Of a DNA stretch of 64,000 nucleotides, positions 41,418-50,571 are shown piece by piece; within the stretch, counting starts at the first letter, position 1, and each line of letters begins with the position of its first letter. The stretch comes from Paracoccaceae bacterium (lineage in GTDB: Bacteria > Pseudomonadota > Alphaproteobacteria > Rhodobacterales > Rhodobacteraceae): NCBI GenBank assembly GCA_019911965.1, contig JAIOJF010000025.1, positions 167,720 to 231,719 of the forward strand, in the 5' to 3' direction. Position numbers and translations under genes: made by a program. The notes under the pieces were generated by a model that was not told where the DNA came from, ran no database searches, and worked only from the letters and a program-made list of their open reading frames with translations.

Positions 41418-43484
41418 TCAACCCCCGTCTTCGTGCAGGATTTCGAGGAACCGCGCGCCGAAGCGGTCGGCACGGGCATCGCCCAATATCCGGGCTATCG
41501 CTGAAGCATCGCGCGGCCTGGTCTCTGCCAGCTTTGCCAGCAGCGCGGCGGAACAGCTCATCAATTTGTCGGTGCCGTCCTGCCCGCGTTGCAGATCGCG
41601 CTGCGCCTCGATCAGGCGATCATACAATTCTCCGCCCCCGCGCCCGGCCAGCCGCCGCCGCGCCGGATGGACCGGCATCGCCGGAGCCTGGTTGATCACC
41701 GCCAGAAACACGTCACCGAAACTGGCCAGCTTCTTCGCACCAACACCGGGCAGGCGAGCGAACTCATCCAGATTTGCCGGGCGTCTGGTGGCCATCTCGA
41801 TCAGTGTGCGGTCGGGAAAGACAACATAGGCGGGTGCCCGCATCGCCTCGGCCAGTTCGCGGCGTTTTGATTTCAGGGCGGCCAGCAGGGGTTCATCCTC
41901 CTCCGGGCACAGCGCCTTTGGTTCGGGCCGGGAATTGCGTGCAACGATGGTATCGCGGCGAAGGTCAATCGCCTGCTCGCCGCGCAGGATCGGGCGGGCG
42001 GCAGGGGTCATGCGGAACGCGCCGTGGCGCGCCGCGTCGGGGCGGATCAGGTCGTGGCCCATCATCTGGCGAAACACCGCCTGCCATTCGGATTTCGACA
42101 GATCGCATCCGACACCGAAGGTCGGCAGGCGATCATGTCCGCGCGCGGTGATCTTGTCGGTGGTGACACCGCGCAGGATGTCGATCAGATGCCCGGCACC
42201 GAAACTTTCGTCGGTTCTGAGGATCGCCGACAGGGCCTTGCGCACCGCTTCGGTGCCGTCGAACACCTCGGGCGGGGCCTCGCACAGATCGCAATTGCCG
42301 CAACCGGGCGTGGTTTCGCCGAAATAGCCCAGCAGCACCTGGCGGCGGCAGGCCCGCGCCTCGGCGAGGCCCAGCAAGGCGTTCAGTCGGGCGTGATCGG
42401 CCTCCTTGCGCTCCGCCGGGGCTAACCCCTCGTCAATCTGGCTGCGGCGCAGGCGGATGTCTTCCGGGCCATATAGCGTGAGCGTATCCGCAGGCGCGCC
42501 GTCGCGGCCCGCGCGGCCGATTTCCTGATAATAGGATTCGATGGATTTCGGCAGGTCGGCATGCGCCACCCAGCGGATATCCGGCTTGTCGACCCCCATG
42601 CCGAAGGCCACCGTTGCCACCACGATCAGCCCGTCCTCGCGGCTGAACCTTGTCTCCGCGATGCGCCGGTCCTCGGGCGACAGCCCGGCGTGATAGGGGA
42701 TCGCCTGATGCCCGGCGGCCCGCAGCGCCTGAGCCAGCGTTTCGGTCTTGGCGCGGGTGCCGCAATAGACAATCCCCGACTGGCCCTTGCGGGCGGCGGC
42801 GAAGTCCAGGATCTGCTCGCGCGGCTTGTTCTTGACCTGAAAGGCCAGCCGGATATTCGGGCGGTCAAAGCCGCGCAGGAACACGTCCGGCATGTCGCCA
42901 TCGAACAGGCGGCGGATGATCTCGGCCCGGGTTTCCTCGTCCGCGGTTGCGGTGAAGGCGGCCAGCGGCAGGTTCAGCGCCCGCCTGAGATCGCCGATGC
43001 GCAGGTAATCGGGCCGGAAATCATGCCCCCACTGGCTGACGCAATGCGCCTCGTCCACCGCGATCAGACTGGCCCCGACCCGCGCCAGCAGGCGCTCGGT
43101 GCCGGGATTGGCCAGCCGCTCGGGCGCCAGATACAACAGCTTCAGGCGGCCATCCTCAAGCGCCGAGAACACCTCGTCGGTTTCTTCTTCGGTGTTGCCG
43201 CTGGTCAGCGCACCGGCCTCGACACCGACAGCCTTCAGCGCCCGCACCTGATCGCGCATCAGCGCAATGAGGGGCGAGATCACCACCGTCACACCGGTCT
43301 GGGCAATCGCCGGTAGCTGGAAGCACAGCGATTTGCCGCCGCCCGTCGGCATGATCGCCAGCACATTGCGCCCGGCAGCCACCGCATCGACGATTTCCGC
43401 CTGTCCGGGGCGAAATTCGTCAAAGCCGAAGACCGATTTCAAAAGGGGCAGGTGCAGGGTCACGGCTATCCGGGATTTGGGCAT
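41418..43484 (-). CDS. recQ: ATP-dependent DNA helicase RecQ
   Basis: 3'-5' superfamily 2 helicase acting in recombination and fork repair. 688 residues. Walker A is MPTGGGKSLCFQLPA and motif II is DEAHCVSQWGHDFRP. Motif V/VI is near ATVAFGMGVDKPDIR and QEIGRAGRDG. The RecQ-Ct zinc site has four Cys (ACRRQ, then GCGNCDLC), followed by a winged helix and an HRDC domain (about 525-600, LLAALKSKRRELAEAM). The start at 43484 gives the family-typical N-terminus; a longer frame has no support. Confidence 0.96.
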   Translation of the reverse strand: MPKSRIAVTLHLPLLKSVFGFDEFRPGQAEIVDAVAAGRNVLAIMPTGGGKSLCFQLPAIAQTGVTVVISPLIALMRDQVRALKAVGVEAGALTSGNTEEETDEVFSALEDGRLKLLYLAPERLANPGTERLLARVGASLIAVDEAHCVSQWGHDFRPDYLRIGDLRRALNLPLAAFTATADEETRAEIIRRLFDGDMPDVFLRGFDRPNIRLAFQVKNKPREQILDFAAARKGQSGIVYCGTRAKTETLAQALRAAGHQAIPYHAGLSPEDRRIAETRFSREDGLIVVATVAFGMGVDKPDIRWVAHADLPKSIESYYQEIGRAGRDGAPADTLTLYGPEDIRLRRSQIDEGLAPAERKEADHARLNALLGLAEARACRRQVLLGYFGETTPGCGNCDLCEAPPEVFDGTEAVRKALSAILRTDESFGAGHLIDILRGVTTDKITARGHDRLPTFGVGCDLSKSEWQAVFRQMMGHDLIRPDAARHGAFRMTPAARPILRGEQAIDLRRDTIVARNSRPEPKALCPEEDEPLLAALKSKRRELAEAMRAPAYVVFPDRTLIEMATRRPANLDEFARLPGVGAKKLASFGDVFLAVINQAPAMPVHPARRRLAGRGGGELYDRLIEAQRDLQRGQDGTDKLMSCSAALLAKLAETRPRDASAIARILGDARADRFGARFLEILHEDGG

Positions 43485-43536
43485 GGCAGCGTCAGGCTGG
43501 TTGTCCCATATTAGGATTCGGTGAACAAGGGGCGGA

Positions 43537-44106
43537 TCAGCCGCCGGCAGCGACCGGGCGCAGCAAATGCACGAAGTTATCGCCGTAGCGCCTGGCATCC
43601 AGCAAATGGAACCCCGAGGGCGGCACCTGCCGCGTGCCTTCCTCCCAGACGATCATCGCGTCCGGGGCCAGCCAGCCACCGGCGGCGATGGCCGCAAGCG
43701 CCGCCTGCCCCAGACCGGCACCATAGGGCGGATCGAGGAACACCAGATCGAACGGTTCTTCCGCCTTGCCCGGCTGGGTGGCATCGCGGCGCAGCAGGCT
43801 GGCGCGATCCCCGGCACGACAGAGCGCGATATTGCGCCGGATCAGCGCCGCCGCCTTCGCACCCGCATCGACAAACAGGACCGAGGCCGCGCCCCGGCTG
43901 AGCGCTTCCAGCCCCAAAGCGCCGGTGCCCGCGAACAGGTCCAGCACACGGGCATCAGCCACCCGGTTGCCGTAGCCGCCGTTCAGCAGCAGGTTGAAGA
44001 TGGATTCGCGTACCCGGTCGGAGGTGGGCCGCAGATGCGCCGCCAGATCGCCCTTGCCGACCTCGGCCAGCCGCAATCCGCGAAGGCTGCCACCGATGAT
44101 CCGCAT
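43537..44106 (-). CDS. rsmD: 16S rRNA (guanine(966)-N(2))-methyltransferase
   Basis: RsmD methylates G966 of 16S rRNA during 30S assembly. 189 residues. MRIIGGSLRGLRL is the family N-terminus, then RPTSDRVRESIFNLL, the SAM site VLDLFAGTGALGLEALSRGA, and the catalytic FLDPPYG. It lies between the oxidoreductase gene (5 bases) and recQ (52 bases). Confidence 0.95.
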   Translation of the reverse strand: MRIIGGSLRGLRLAEVGKGDLAAHLRPTSDRVRESIFNLLLNGGYGNRVADARVLDLFAGTGALGLEALSRGAASVLFVDAGAKAAALIRRNIALCRAGDRASLLRRDATQPGKAEEPFDLVFLDPPYGAGLGQAALAAIAAGGWLAPDAMIVWEEGTRQVPPSGFHLLDARRYGDNFVHLLRPVAAGG

Positions 44107-44111
44107 CCCCG

Positions 44112-45314
44112 CTAGCCCAGCAGCGATTTGAGGTCGGTGCCTGGATCAGCGACGGCGGCCGGATCGGGCGACTTCCCGGCCTCGATCAACCGCTTGGCGA
44201 TCATGTAGGCGCGGGCATCGTTCATCGCGTCCACCGCCAGCAAGTCCGCGCCTTGGTAATACCAAAAGCTGACGGCACTGTCGGTGCGGCGGGTGACGAT
44301 CCGGTCATAACCGGTATTCAGCCCGGCGATCTGAAGCTTCACATCGTATTGATCCGACCAGAACCAGGGACGCGCGACATAATCCACGCCCGTGCCCAGC
44401 ATGTTGGCGGCCACGATTTCCGCCTGATCGATGGCGTTGGGAACCGATTCCAGCCGGATGCGCCCGCCTTTCCACGGAAACGAGGCGCAATCGCCCGCCG
44501 CCCAGATGCCGGGCACGCTGGTGCGGCCCTGTGCGTCCGTGGCAATGCCGTTGTCGAAGGCGCAGCCCGCCGCCTCGGCCAGCGCGGTATCCGGGGTGAT
44601 GCCGACGCCGACAATGGCGAAATCGGCCTCTACTTCGCGGCCATCCGACAGGGTCGCGCCGCTGACCCGGCCCGCACCGGTCAGGGCCTTAAGGCCGGTG
44701 CCTTCAAGGATGGTCACGCCATGCGAAGCGTGCAGTTCGCGGAAGAAACCCGAGGTTTCCGGCGCTGCCACCCGTTGCAGGATACGTTCCGCCGCCTCGA
44801 CAAGCGTCACCTTCAGCCCGCGTGCGGCGGCGACCGCAGCGGCTTCCAGCCCGATATAGCCGCCACCGACGATCAGCACCCGCCGCCCGGGGGTGAACTC
44901 AGGGGCCATCGCGTCGACATCGGCAAGGTTGCGCACGGTATAAACACCCGCCAGCGCACCACCGATGGCGGCAGGCAGGCGGCGCGGCAGGGAGCCGGTG
45001 GTCAGGGCAAGCTGGTCATAGGCCAGCGTCTCGCCGTCCAGCGTCAGCGTCTTCCCGGCGGGATCGATCGCCTCGACATTCCGGCCCAGCCGCAGGGTGA
45101 TGGCCTGTTCGGCGTAAAACGCCTCGGGGCGCAGATACAGGCGCTCCACTTCCATCTCGCCCAGCAGGTATTTCTTGGACAAGGGCGGGCGCTGGTAGGG
45201 CGGCACCGCCTCGTTGCCGATCAGGGTAATGTTGCCGTCAAAGCCCAGGTTGCGCAGCTTCACCACCAGCGACGATCCGGCCTGCCCGGCCCCGACTACC
45301 ACGATATGACTCAT
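44112..45314 (-). CDS. FAD-dependent oxidoreductase (ferredoxin/rubredoxin reductase type)
   Basis: NAD(P)H-dependent flavoprotein of 400 residues with the layout of reductases that feed electrons to ferredoxins of oxygenase or P450 systems. The first FAD site is VVVGAGQAGSSLVVKL; the NAD site is VLIVGGGYIGLEAAAVAAARG; the second FAD block is TSVPGIWAAGDCASFP. The C-terminal reductase domain is about 75 residues. No ferredoxin or oxygenase partner is adjacent. It is the first gene of the run to rsmD-recQ-yaaA. Confidence 0.9.
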   Translation of the reverse strand: MSHIVVVGAGQAGSSLVVKLRNLGFDGNITLIGNEAVPPYQRPPLSKKYLLGEMEVERLYLRPEAFYAEQAITLRLGRNVEAIDPAGKTLTLDGETLAYDQLALTTGSLPRRLPAAIGGALAGVYTVRNLADVDAMAPEFTPGRRVLIVGGGYIGLEAAAVAAARGLKVTLVEAAERILQRVAAPETSGFFRELHASHGVTILEGTGLKALTGAGRVSGATLSDGREVEADFAIVGVGITPDTALAEAAGCAFDNGIATDAQGRTSVPGIWAAGDCASFPWKGGRIRLESVPNAIDQAEIVAANMLGTGVDYVARPWFWSDQYDVKLQIAGLNTGYDRIVTRRTDSAVSFWYYQGADLLAVDAMNDARAYMIAKRLIEAGKSPDPAAVADPGTDLKSLLG

Positions 45315-45400
45315 CCCCGCCCCGCGCGTTTCCCGTCTTTCAATTCGTGCCAGACCCTATATGTTTCCTCCAAACGAGAGCAATCTGAAAAGGGAATGAC

Positions 45401-45889
45401 ATGACCATCAAGGTAGGCGACACGCTGCCCGACGCAACCTTCACGCAGTTTGGCGACAAGGGGATCACGCCGGTTTCGCTGGGTGATCTGGCCAAGGGCA
45501 AGAAACTGGTGCTGTTCGGCCTGCCCGGCGCGTTCACCGGCACCTGTTCGGCCCGGCATCTGCCCAGCTTCATGAACACCGCCGAGGCGTTTCGCGCCAA
45601 GGGTGTCGATCATATCGTCTGCGTGTCGGTCAACGATCCGTTCGTGATGAATGCCTGGGACAAGGCCAGCGGCGCAAGTGGCGCAGGCGTGCAACTGGTG
45701 GCGGATGGCGACGGATCGTTTGCGCGCGCCATCGGCATGGCGTTTTCCAACCCGAAGATCGGCTTTCTGGACCGCTGCAAGCGCTTCGCGGCCTATGCCG
45801 AGGATGGCGTGATCAAGGTCTGGAACCCCGAGCCCGAAGGCGGTGCCTGCGAGATTTCCGCCGGTGAGACCCTGCTGGAACAGATTTAA
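45401..45889 (+). CDS. peroxiredoxin (Prx5 type)
   Basis: Thiol peroxidase reducing hydroperoxides; cytoplasmic, 162 residues. The peroxidatic Cys is C49 in LPGAFTGTCSARHLPSF. The N-terminal IKVGDTLPDATF and FLDRCKRFAAYAEDG fit the Prx5/AhpE-like branch, in which a second Cys may act as resolving residue. AAAAGGGAATGAC precedes the ATG. It diverges from the FAD oxidoreductase gene. Confidence 0.94.
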   Translation: MTIKVGDTLPDATFTQFGDKGITPVSLGDLAKGKKLVLFGLPGAFTGTCSARHLPSFMNTAEAFRAKGVDHIVCVSVNDPFVMNAWDKASGASGAGVQLVADGDGSFARAIGMAFSNPKIGFLDRCKRFAAYAEDGVIKVWNPEPEGGACEISAGETLLEQI

Positions 45890-45898
45890 GCAGCCAAA

Positions 45899-45924
45899 CG
45901 CCGCGCGGTTCAGGCCGCGCGGCG
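45899..45924. terminator. hairpin between convergent peroxiredoxin and Ldh genes
   Basis: A perfect 10-bp stem CGCCGCGCGG (45899-45908) / CCGCGCGGCG (45915-45924) with a 6-base loop in the 36-base convergent gap. No T-run. Confidence 0.5.
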
Positions 45925-45925
45925 A

Positions 45926-46933
45926 TCAGGCCATCAGGGCCTCGATATCCGCCCACAGGCTGGCCGGGATTTCGATCCCTTCGCTCGGGGTTTCAAGGCG
46001 GGCGCGGAAGCGGCGTTCGCCGGGCAGGCGGGTGCCCTCCTGCGCCGCGATCTCCGCGAACAGCCGCTCGCCGTGGTCAAGGAAACCGTCCGCATCGCCA
46101 AACCGTGCCGGATCAATCGCGATGATGAATTCGCCACCCTTCGGCGGGCCGCCCCGGCCAGCATCGTCGGCGGCGGATTCAAACGACAGGAACTCGCCGA
46201 TCAGCGGTCCGGCCAGCAATTCCACCATCATTGCCAGCACCGCCCCCTTGTAGCCGCCAAAGCCAAGCTGTGCGCCGGCCAGCACCACGTTCGGATCGGT
46301 GGTCGGCTGCCCGTCCGGGCCGATACCGGCGGTCAGCGGCACGCTGTGGCCATCGCGCGCCGCGATCTGGATTTCGCCCCGCGCCATCGCCGATGACGCC
46401 TGGTCGAACACCAGCGGCGGGCCGTCGCGGCGGGGCCAGGCGAAACCGACCGGGTTGGTGCCGAACAATGGCCGGATACCGCCCGCCGGTGCGACGTATG
46501 GATAGGCCGCCGTCATCGCCAGCGCGCATAACCCGTCATTCGCCAGCGCCTCGACCTCGGGCCAGATGGCGGCGATGTGGAACATGTTGACCAGACCAAG
46601 GGCGGCAATGCCGTTGGTGCGCGCCGCCTCGGCCAATGGGGCATGGGCGATTTTCTGGCCCAAAGGCGCATAGCCGCCATCGCCATCGACCCGCACCACG
46701 CCGGGGGCGAGGCGCTCGACGCTCGGTCTGGCTTGGCCGTTCACCCGTCCGGAGGTTATGCCCGATACATACCATTGCAGGCGAAACAAGCCGTGCGAAT
46801 GGCAGCGATCCCGCTCGGCCTCGATCATGCGATCGGCGATGGCGGCGGCGTTTTCGGCGTCGCAGCCGTGCCGCAGCAGGCAGGTTTCGGCGAGGCTGTG
46901 CGCCTCGGTCAATGTCATGCGTTTACCGGCCAT
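45926..46933 (-). CDS. Ldh family oxidoreductase (malate/L-lactate dehydrogenase fold)
   Basis: NAD(P)H-dependent enzyme of the LDH2/MDH2 family, 335 residues. Members reduce keto acids or cyclic imines such as 1-piperideine- or 1-pyrroline-2-carboxylate. The catalytic His lies in RCHSHGLFRLQWY, and RPLFGTNPVGFAWP and GFGGYKGAVLAMMVELLAGPL are family blocks. AAGGAGCCAACGA precedes the ATG. The substrate is not fixed by context; an imine reductase role is a guess from the SHGLFR motif. Confidence 0.85.
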   Translation of the reverse strand: MAGKRMTLTEAHSLAETCLLRHGCDAENAAAIADRMIEAERDRCHSHGLFRLQWYVSGITSGRVNGQARPSVERLAPGVVRVDGDGGYAPLGQKIAHAPLAEAARTNGIAALGLVNMFHIAAIWPEVEALANDGLCALAMTAAYPYVAPAGGIRPLFGTNPVGFAWPRRDGPPLVFDQASSAMARGEIQIAARDGHSVPLTAGIGPDGQPTTDPNVVLAGAQLGFGGYKGAVLAMMVELLAGPLIGEFLSFESAADDAGRGGPPKGGEFIIAIDPARFGDADGFLDHGERLFAEIAAQEGTRLPGERRFRARLETPSEGIEIPASLWADIEALMA

Positions 46934-46978
46934 TCGTTGGCTCCTTGTCTGCCGCGCCTCAGGGCGAGGTTGGCACGT

Positions 46979-48175
46979 TCAGGTGCGGTCGGCAAGATAA
47001 GCAGCCGCCCCTTGCCCGGCCCATCGCCCGGTCGCGAAACAGGCCGTCAGCAGGTAGCCGCCGGTTGGGGCCTGCCAGTCCAGCATCTCGCCGGCGGCGA
47101 ACATGCCGGGTACGGCGGTCAGCATCAGTCGGTCACTGAGGTCCGCCCGGCGAATGCCACCGGCGGTCGAAATCGCCTGCGCAATCGGGGCCGGGCCGGT
47201 CAGCGGCACCGCCAGATGCTTGACCAGCCGCGCCAGTTTCGCGGGATCGTCCGGCATCGGCCTGCCCCATTCCTGCAACAGCGCCAGGCGCACCGGGTCG
47301 AGTTTCAGCGATTTTCGCAGCCGGTTGGACAGGCTGTCCTTGCCGCGCTGCGCCGCCAGCCGGGTTTCAGCCTGTGATAGTGCAAGGTCCGGCACCAGAT
47401 CCAGCGCCAGCGGCGCGCCTTCACCAAGTACGCGCGCCACATCATAGATGCCGCCGCCTTCCAGCCCGCGCCGTGACAGGATGAACTCGCCCCGGCTGCG
47501 GCGATCACCGGCGACAAGGGCGCAGGCCTTGACCGGGGTGCCGAAATGCTTCGCCATATGCGGCGACCACTCGACGCCAAAGCCCATATTGGCCGGTCGA
47601 AAGGGTGCGACATTTACGCCCATCGCGGCCAGCACTTCGGCCCAGGAGCCGTCCGATCCCAGCCGTGGCCAGCTTGCCCCGCCAAGTGCCAGCACGGGTG
47701 CACCGGCGCGGATCAGCCGCATGCCATCCGGTGTTTCAAACCGCAACACATCGCCCTGCCAGCCGGTCCAGCGCCAGCGGGTGGCCAGCCGCACGCCCTT
47801 GCCCGCCAGCCTTGCCAGCCAGGCCCTGAGCAGGGGTGACGCCTTCATGCCGGTGGGGAAAACCCGACCGGTGGTACCGGTGAAAAGGTCAATGCCAAGC
47901 CCGCGCGCCCAATCTGCCACGCCGTCATTCGACATCTCGCGCAGCATCGGGGCCAGCCAGTCGGCGGCCTCGTCATAATGCGCCAGGAAATCCTCGAACG
48001 GCTCGGCGCGGGTCAGGTTCAGGCCAGACTTCCCCGCCATCAGCAGCTTGCGCGCGGGCGATGGTTTCGCCTCGATCACCAGCGGCGGATACCCGGCATC
48101 CGCAAGCGCCTCGGCCGCCATCAGCCCGGCCGGTCCGGCACCGATCACCACGGCCTGTTCGTTCAGACATTCCAT
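46979..48175 (-). CDS. TIGR03862-type flavoprotein (HI0933/BaiN-like)
   Basis: FAD-binding oxidoreductase of 398 residues; function not established. The dinucleotide site is VIGAGPAGLMAAEALADAG, and the HI0933 block is PARKLLMAGKSGLNLTRAEPFEDF. LALGGASWPRLGSDGSWAEVL is typical for the family. C-terminal TAVPGMFAAGEMLDWQAPTGGYLLTACFATG closes the FAD site. It is followed downstream by the Ldh gene on the same strand (45-base gap). Confidence 0.87.
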   Translation of the reverse strand: MECLNEQAVVIGAGPAGLMAAEALADAGYPPLVIEAKPSPARKLLMAGKSGLNLTRAEPFEDFLAHYDEAADWLAPMLREMSNDGVADWARGLGIDLFTGTTGRVFPTGMKASPLLRAWLARLAGKGVRLATRWRWTGWQGDVLRFETPDGMRLIRAGAPVLALGGASWPRLGSDGSWAEVLAAMGVNVAPFRPANMGFGVEWSPHMAKHFGTPVKACALVAGDRRSRGEFILSRRGLEGGGIYDVARVLGEGAPLALDLVPDLALSQAETRLAAQRGKDSLSNRLRKSLKLDPVRLALLQEWGRPMPDDPAKLARLVKHLAVPLTGPAPIAQAISTAGGIRRADLSDRLMLTAVPGMFAAGEMLDWQAPTGGYLLTACFATGRWAGQGAAAYLADRT

Positions 48176-48233
48176 GCCGCCTGTGTCGCTGAAAACCCGG
48201 CCATCCGCAAGCTGACCTGATCAATTGACAAAA

Positions 48234-48267
48234 ATCCAATCGAGGCGTCACGCTTGTTTGATTGGAT
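48234..48267. promoter_or_regulatory. inverted repeat before the RTX propeller gene
   Basis: 8-bp arms ATCCAATC (48234-48241) and GATTGGAT (48260-48267), spacer 18. A perfect TTGACA lies just upstream at 48225-48230 on the plus strand, but no convincing -10 was found at 16-18 bases. Confidence 0.35.
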
Positions 48268-48304
48268 CTCAATTCATCAGTGATTCCCTCATAGGAGGAA
48301 TGCC

Positions 48305-50440
48305 ATGACACGCCCCGCCCGTTTCGGACCTGAAATTGTGCTCAAGACACCCACGCTCGCATCGACGAGCTGGCCAGAGCTGACGGGCCTTGCGGATGGG
48401 CGATTCCTGGCGACCTGGACCGCCCCCGATGCGTCCGGAATCGGCGTCTTCGCCCAGATGTTCAATGCCGATGGCAGCACGTCCGGGGCCGAGTTTCAGA
48501 TAAATACCCAGACACTTCTGGACCAGTATGCGCCAGCCGCAGCCGCATTCGATGACGGCGGTTTTATCGTGACATGGACGGATTACAGCGCAACCGGCGG
48601 CGATCTGTCAGGCCGTGCCGTGCGCGCGCAGATGTACAATGCCGACGGCACGGCCAACGGGGCCGAGTTTCTGGTCAATACAACGACAACCAGCACCCAG
48701 TTCACTCCGGCAATCGCCACATTGGCGGATGGGCGCTTTGTGATAAGCTGGGCTGACCTCAGCCAGACCGGTGGCGATCTGTCGAGCTATGCCGTTCGGG
48801 CGCAGATGTACAATGCCGATGGCACGGCTTTCAGGACCGAGTTTCTGGTCAATACAGCCACAGCGAATTACCAGCAATCCCCGGCAATCACCGCCCTGAC
48901 CAACGGGCGCTTCGTGATCAGTTGGACAGATGGCAGCGGGACCGGCGACGATCTGTCAGGCGATGCCGTTCGCGCACAGATCTACAATGCCGATGGCACG
49001 GCTTTCGGGGCCGAGTTTGTGGTCAACACCCATACGTCCGGTGGCCAAAACAATCCTTCCTTGGCGGCACTCGAAGATGGTCGGTTTGCCGTTACCTGGA
49101 GCACCTCCGACACAAGCAACGGCGATACGTCCAGCGGCTCGATCGCGGCACAGGTTTTCAATGCAGATGGCAGCCGGCTGGGGGCTGAATTCCGGGTCAA
49201 TACGACGACCGAACTTGGCCAGTCATTTCCGGCGATTGCAGCCCTTGGGAACGGTCGGTTCGTGATCGCCTGGGAGGATGCCAGCGCATCCGGTGGCGAC
49301 ACATCCGGCAGAGCCATCCGCGCGCAGGTGTTCGACTTCGATGGCAGCGCCTACGGGAACGAATTTCTGGTCAACACCACCACCACTGACAACCAGACCG
49401 GTCCGTCGATCACCGCCCTTGCCGATGGCCGGTTCGTTGTCGGCTGGTCGGATGTAAGCGATAACGGTCCGGACCCGTCCACCAGCGGTGCCCGCGCCCA
49501 GATCTTCGATCCGCGCGACAGCGCCATTCAGTTGTTCGGCTCGATCCTGGACGATGATTTCGTCGGCACGCATCTTGGCGATGTCATCACCGGGTTTATC
49601 GGCGACGACAAAATCGCCGGGCGCGGCGGATCGGATGTCCTGAACGGTCAGGATGGCAACGACACGATCACCGGCGGGCGTGGCAACGACATCCTGCATG
49701 GCGAGGATGGAAACGATATCCTGAACGGCAATACCGGCTCGGATCAGCTTTTCGGCGGCGCGGGCCGGGATACGCTCAACGGCGGCTTTGGCGTGGACTA
49801 CATGGCCGGCGGTACGCAGAACGGCACCTACATCGTGGATCACTACGGCGACATGGTGGTCGAGCGGTCGGGCGAGGGTACCGATCTGGTCAAGTCCTCC
49901 AACATCAACCTGCTGATGGCGAATTACAGGAATGTCGAGAACGGCACCCTGACGGGGTTTGAACATCTCGACATCGTCGGGTCGTCGATCCGGAACACGC
50001 TGAACGGCAATTTCGGCAACAACGTGATCGACGGCGGTGCCGGCAAGGATCGCCTGTGGGGCGATATCGGGTCGGATACCCTGATCGGCGGGCTTGGCCG
50101 GGACGTGATGGCAGGCGGCTACGGGGATGATGATTTCGTCTTCAACGATATCGCCGACAGCGCGCGCGCCAGGTTGCGTGACGTCATCACCGATTTCAGC
50201 CAGGCCGAGATGGATCAGATCGACCTGTCCGGTATCGACGCCGAAACCACGGCTGGCGGCGATCAGGCCTTCAGCTTTATCGGCGCGGCGGATTTCAGCA
50301 ATACCGAGGGTGAATTGCGCTATCGCCAGACCGCCAGCAGGACCATTGTCGAGATGGACGTGGATGGCGACGGCAGGGCGGATTCAACCATTGCACTCAG
50401 CGGGTTGATTACGCTGACTGCCGGGGATTTCATTCTTTAG
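48305..50440 (+). CDS. RTX protein with seven propeller-like repeats
   Basis: Probable secreted calcium-binding protein, 711 residues, no Sec signal. Residues about 10-405 hold seven copies of a repeat of about 58 residues with the core GRF-(V/A)-(I/V)-x-W then AQ(M/I/V)-(Y/F)-NADG then EF-x-VNT; the seventh is partial. Seven units suggest a seven-bladed beta-propeller. Residues about 414-625 are RTX nonapeptides (GGSDVLNGQDGNDTITGG). The C-terminus ends in GLITLTAGDFIL, like the serralysin C-terminal region with its type I export signal. AGGAGG lies just before the ATG. No ABC exporter is adjacent. Confidence 0.88.
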   Translation: MTRPARFGPEIVLKTPTLASTSWPELTGLADGRFLATWTAPDASGIGVFAQMFNADGSTSGAEFQINTQTLLDQYAPAAAAFDDGGFIVTWTDYSATGGDLSGRAVRAQMYNADGTANGAEFLVNTTTTSTQFTPAIATLADGRFVISWADLSQTGGDLSSYAVRAQMYNADGTAFRTEFLVNTATANYQQSPAITALTNGRFVISWTDGSGTGDDLSGDAVRAQIYNADGTAFGAEFVVNTHTSGGQNNPSLAALEDGRFAVTWSTSDTSNGDTSSGSIAAQVFNADGSRLGAEFRVNTTTELGQSFPAIAALGNGRFVIAWEDASASGGDTSGRAIRAQVFDFDGSAYGNEFLVNTTTTDNQTGPSITALADGRFVVGWSDVSDNGPDPSTSGARAQIFDPRDSAIQLFGSILDDDFVGTHLGDVITGFIGDDKIAGRGGSDVLNGQDGNDTITGGRGNDILHGEDGNDILNGNTGSDQLFGGAGRDTLNGGFGVDYMAGGTQNGTYIVDHYGDMVVERSGEGTDLVKSSNINLLMANYRNVENGTLTGFEHLDIVGSSIRNTLNGNFGNNVIDGGAGKDRLWGDIGSDTLIGGLGRDVMAGGYGDDDFVFNDIADSARARLRDVITDFSQAEMDQIDLSGIDAETTAGGDQAFSFIGAADFSNTEGELRYRQTASRTIVEMDVDGDGRADSTIALSGLITLTAGDFIL

Positions 50441-50458
50441 CGTCCGGTCCGGCAAGGT

Positions 50459-50471
50459 ATGGTCAGACCAT
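50459..50471. promoter_or_regulatory. GntR/FadR-type operator palindrome before mttB
   Basis: Perfect palindrome ATGGTC-A-GACCAT (50459-50471). It fits the FadR-subfamily pattern T-N-G-T-N3-A-C-N-A. It overlaps a possible -35 and lies about 100 bases before the mttB start. Confidence 0.5.
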
Positions 50472-50500
50472 TGACGAAACCGCGAATCGAAGCGTAACGT
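50471..50500 (+). promoter_or_regulatory. possible promoter of mttB
   Basis: -35 TTGACG (50471-50476), 18-base spacer, weak -10 TAACGT (50495-50500). Its overlap with the palindrome at 50459-50471 would allow repression by steric block. Confidence 0.3.
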
Positions 50501-50571
50501 CGCGTCAGCTCAAGTCGGCAGGCAGTGAGCGTAATCGGTGTGTGCCATCCAACCCTGTTCAGGAGGTTTGC

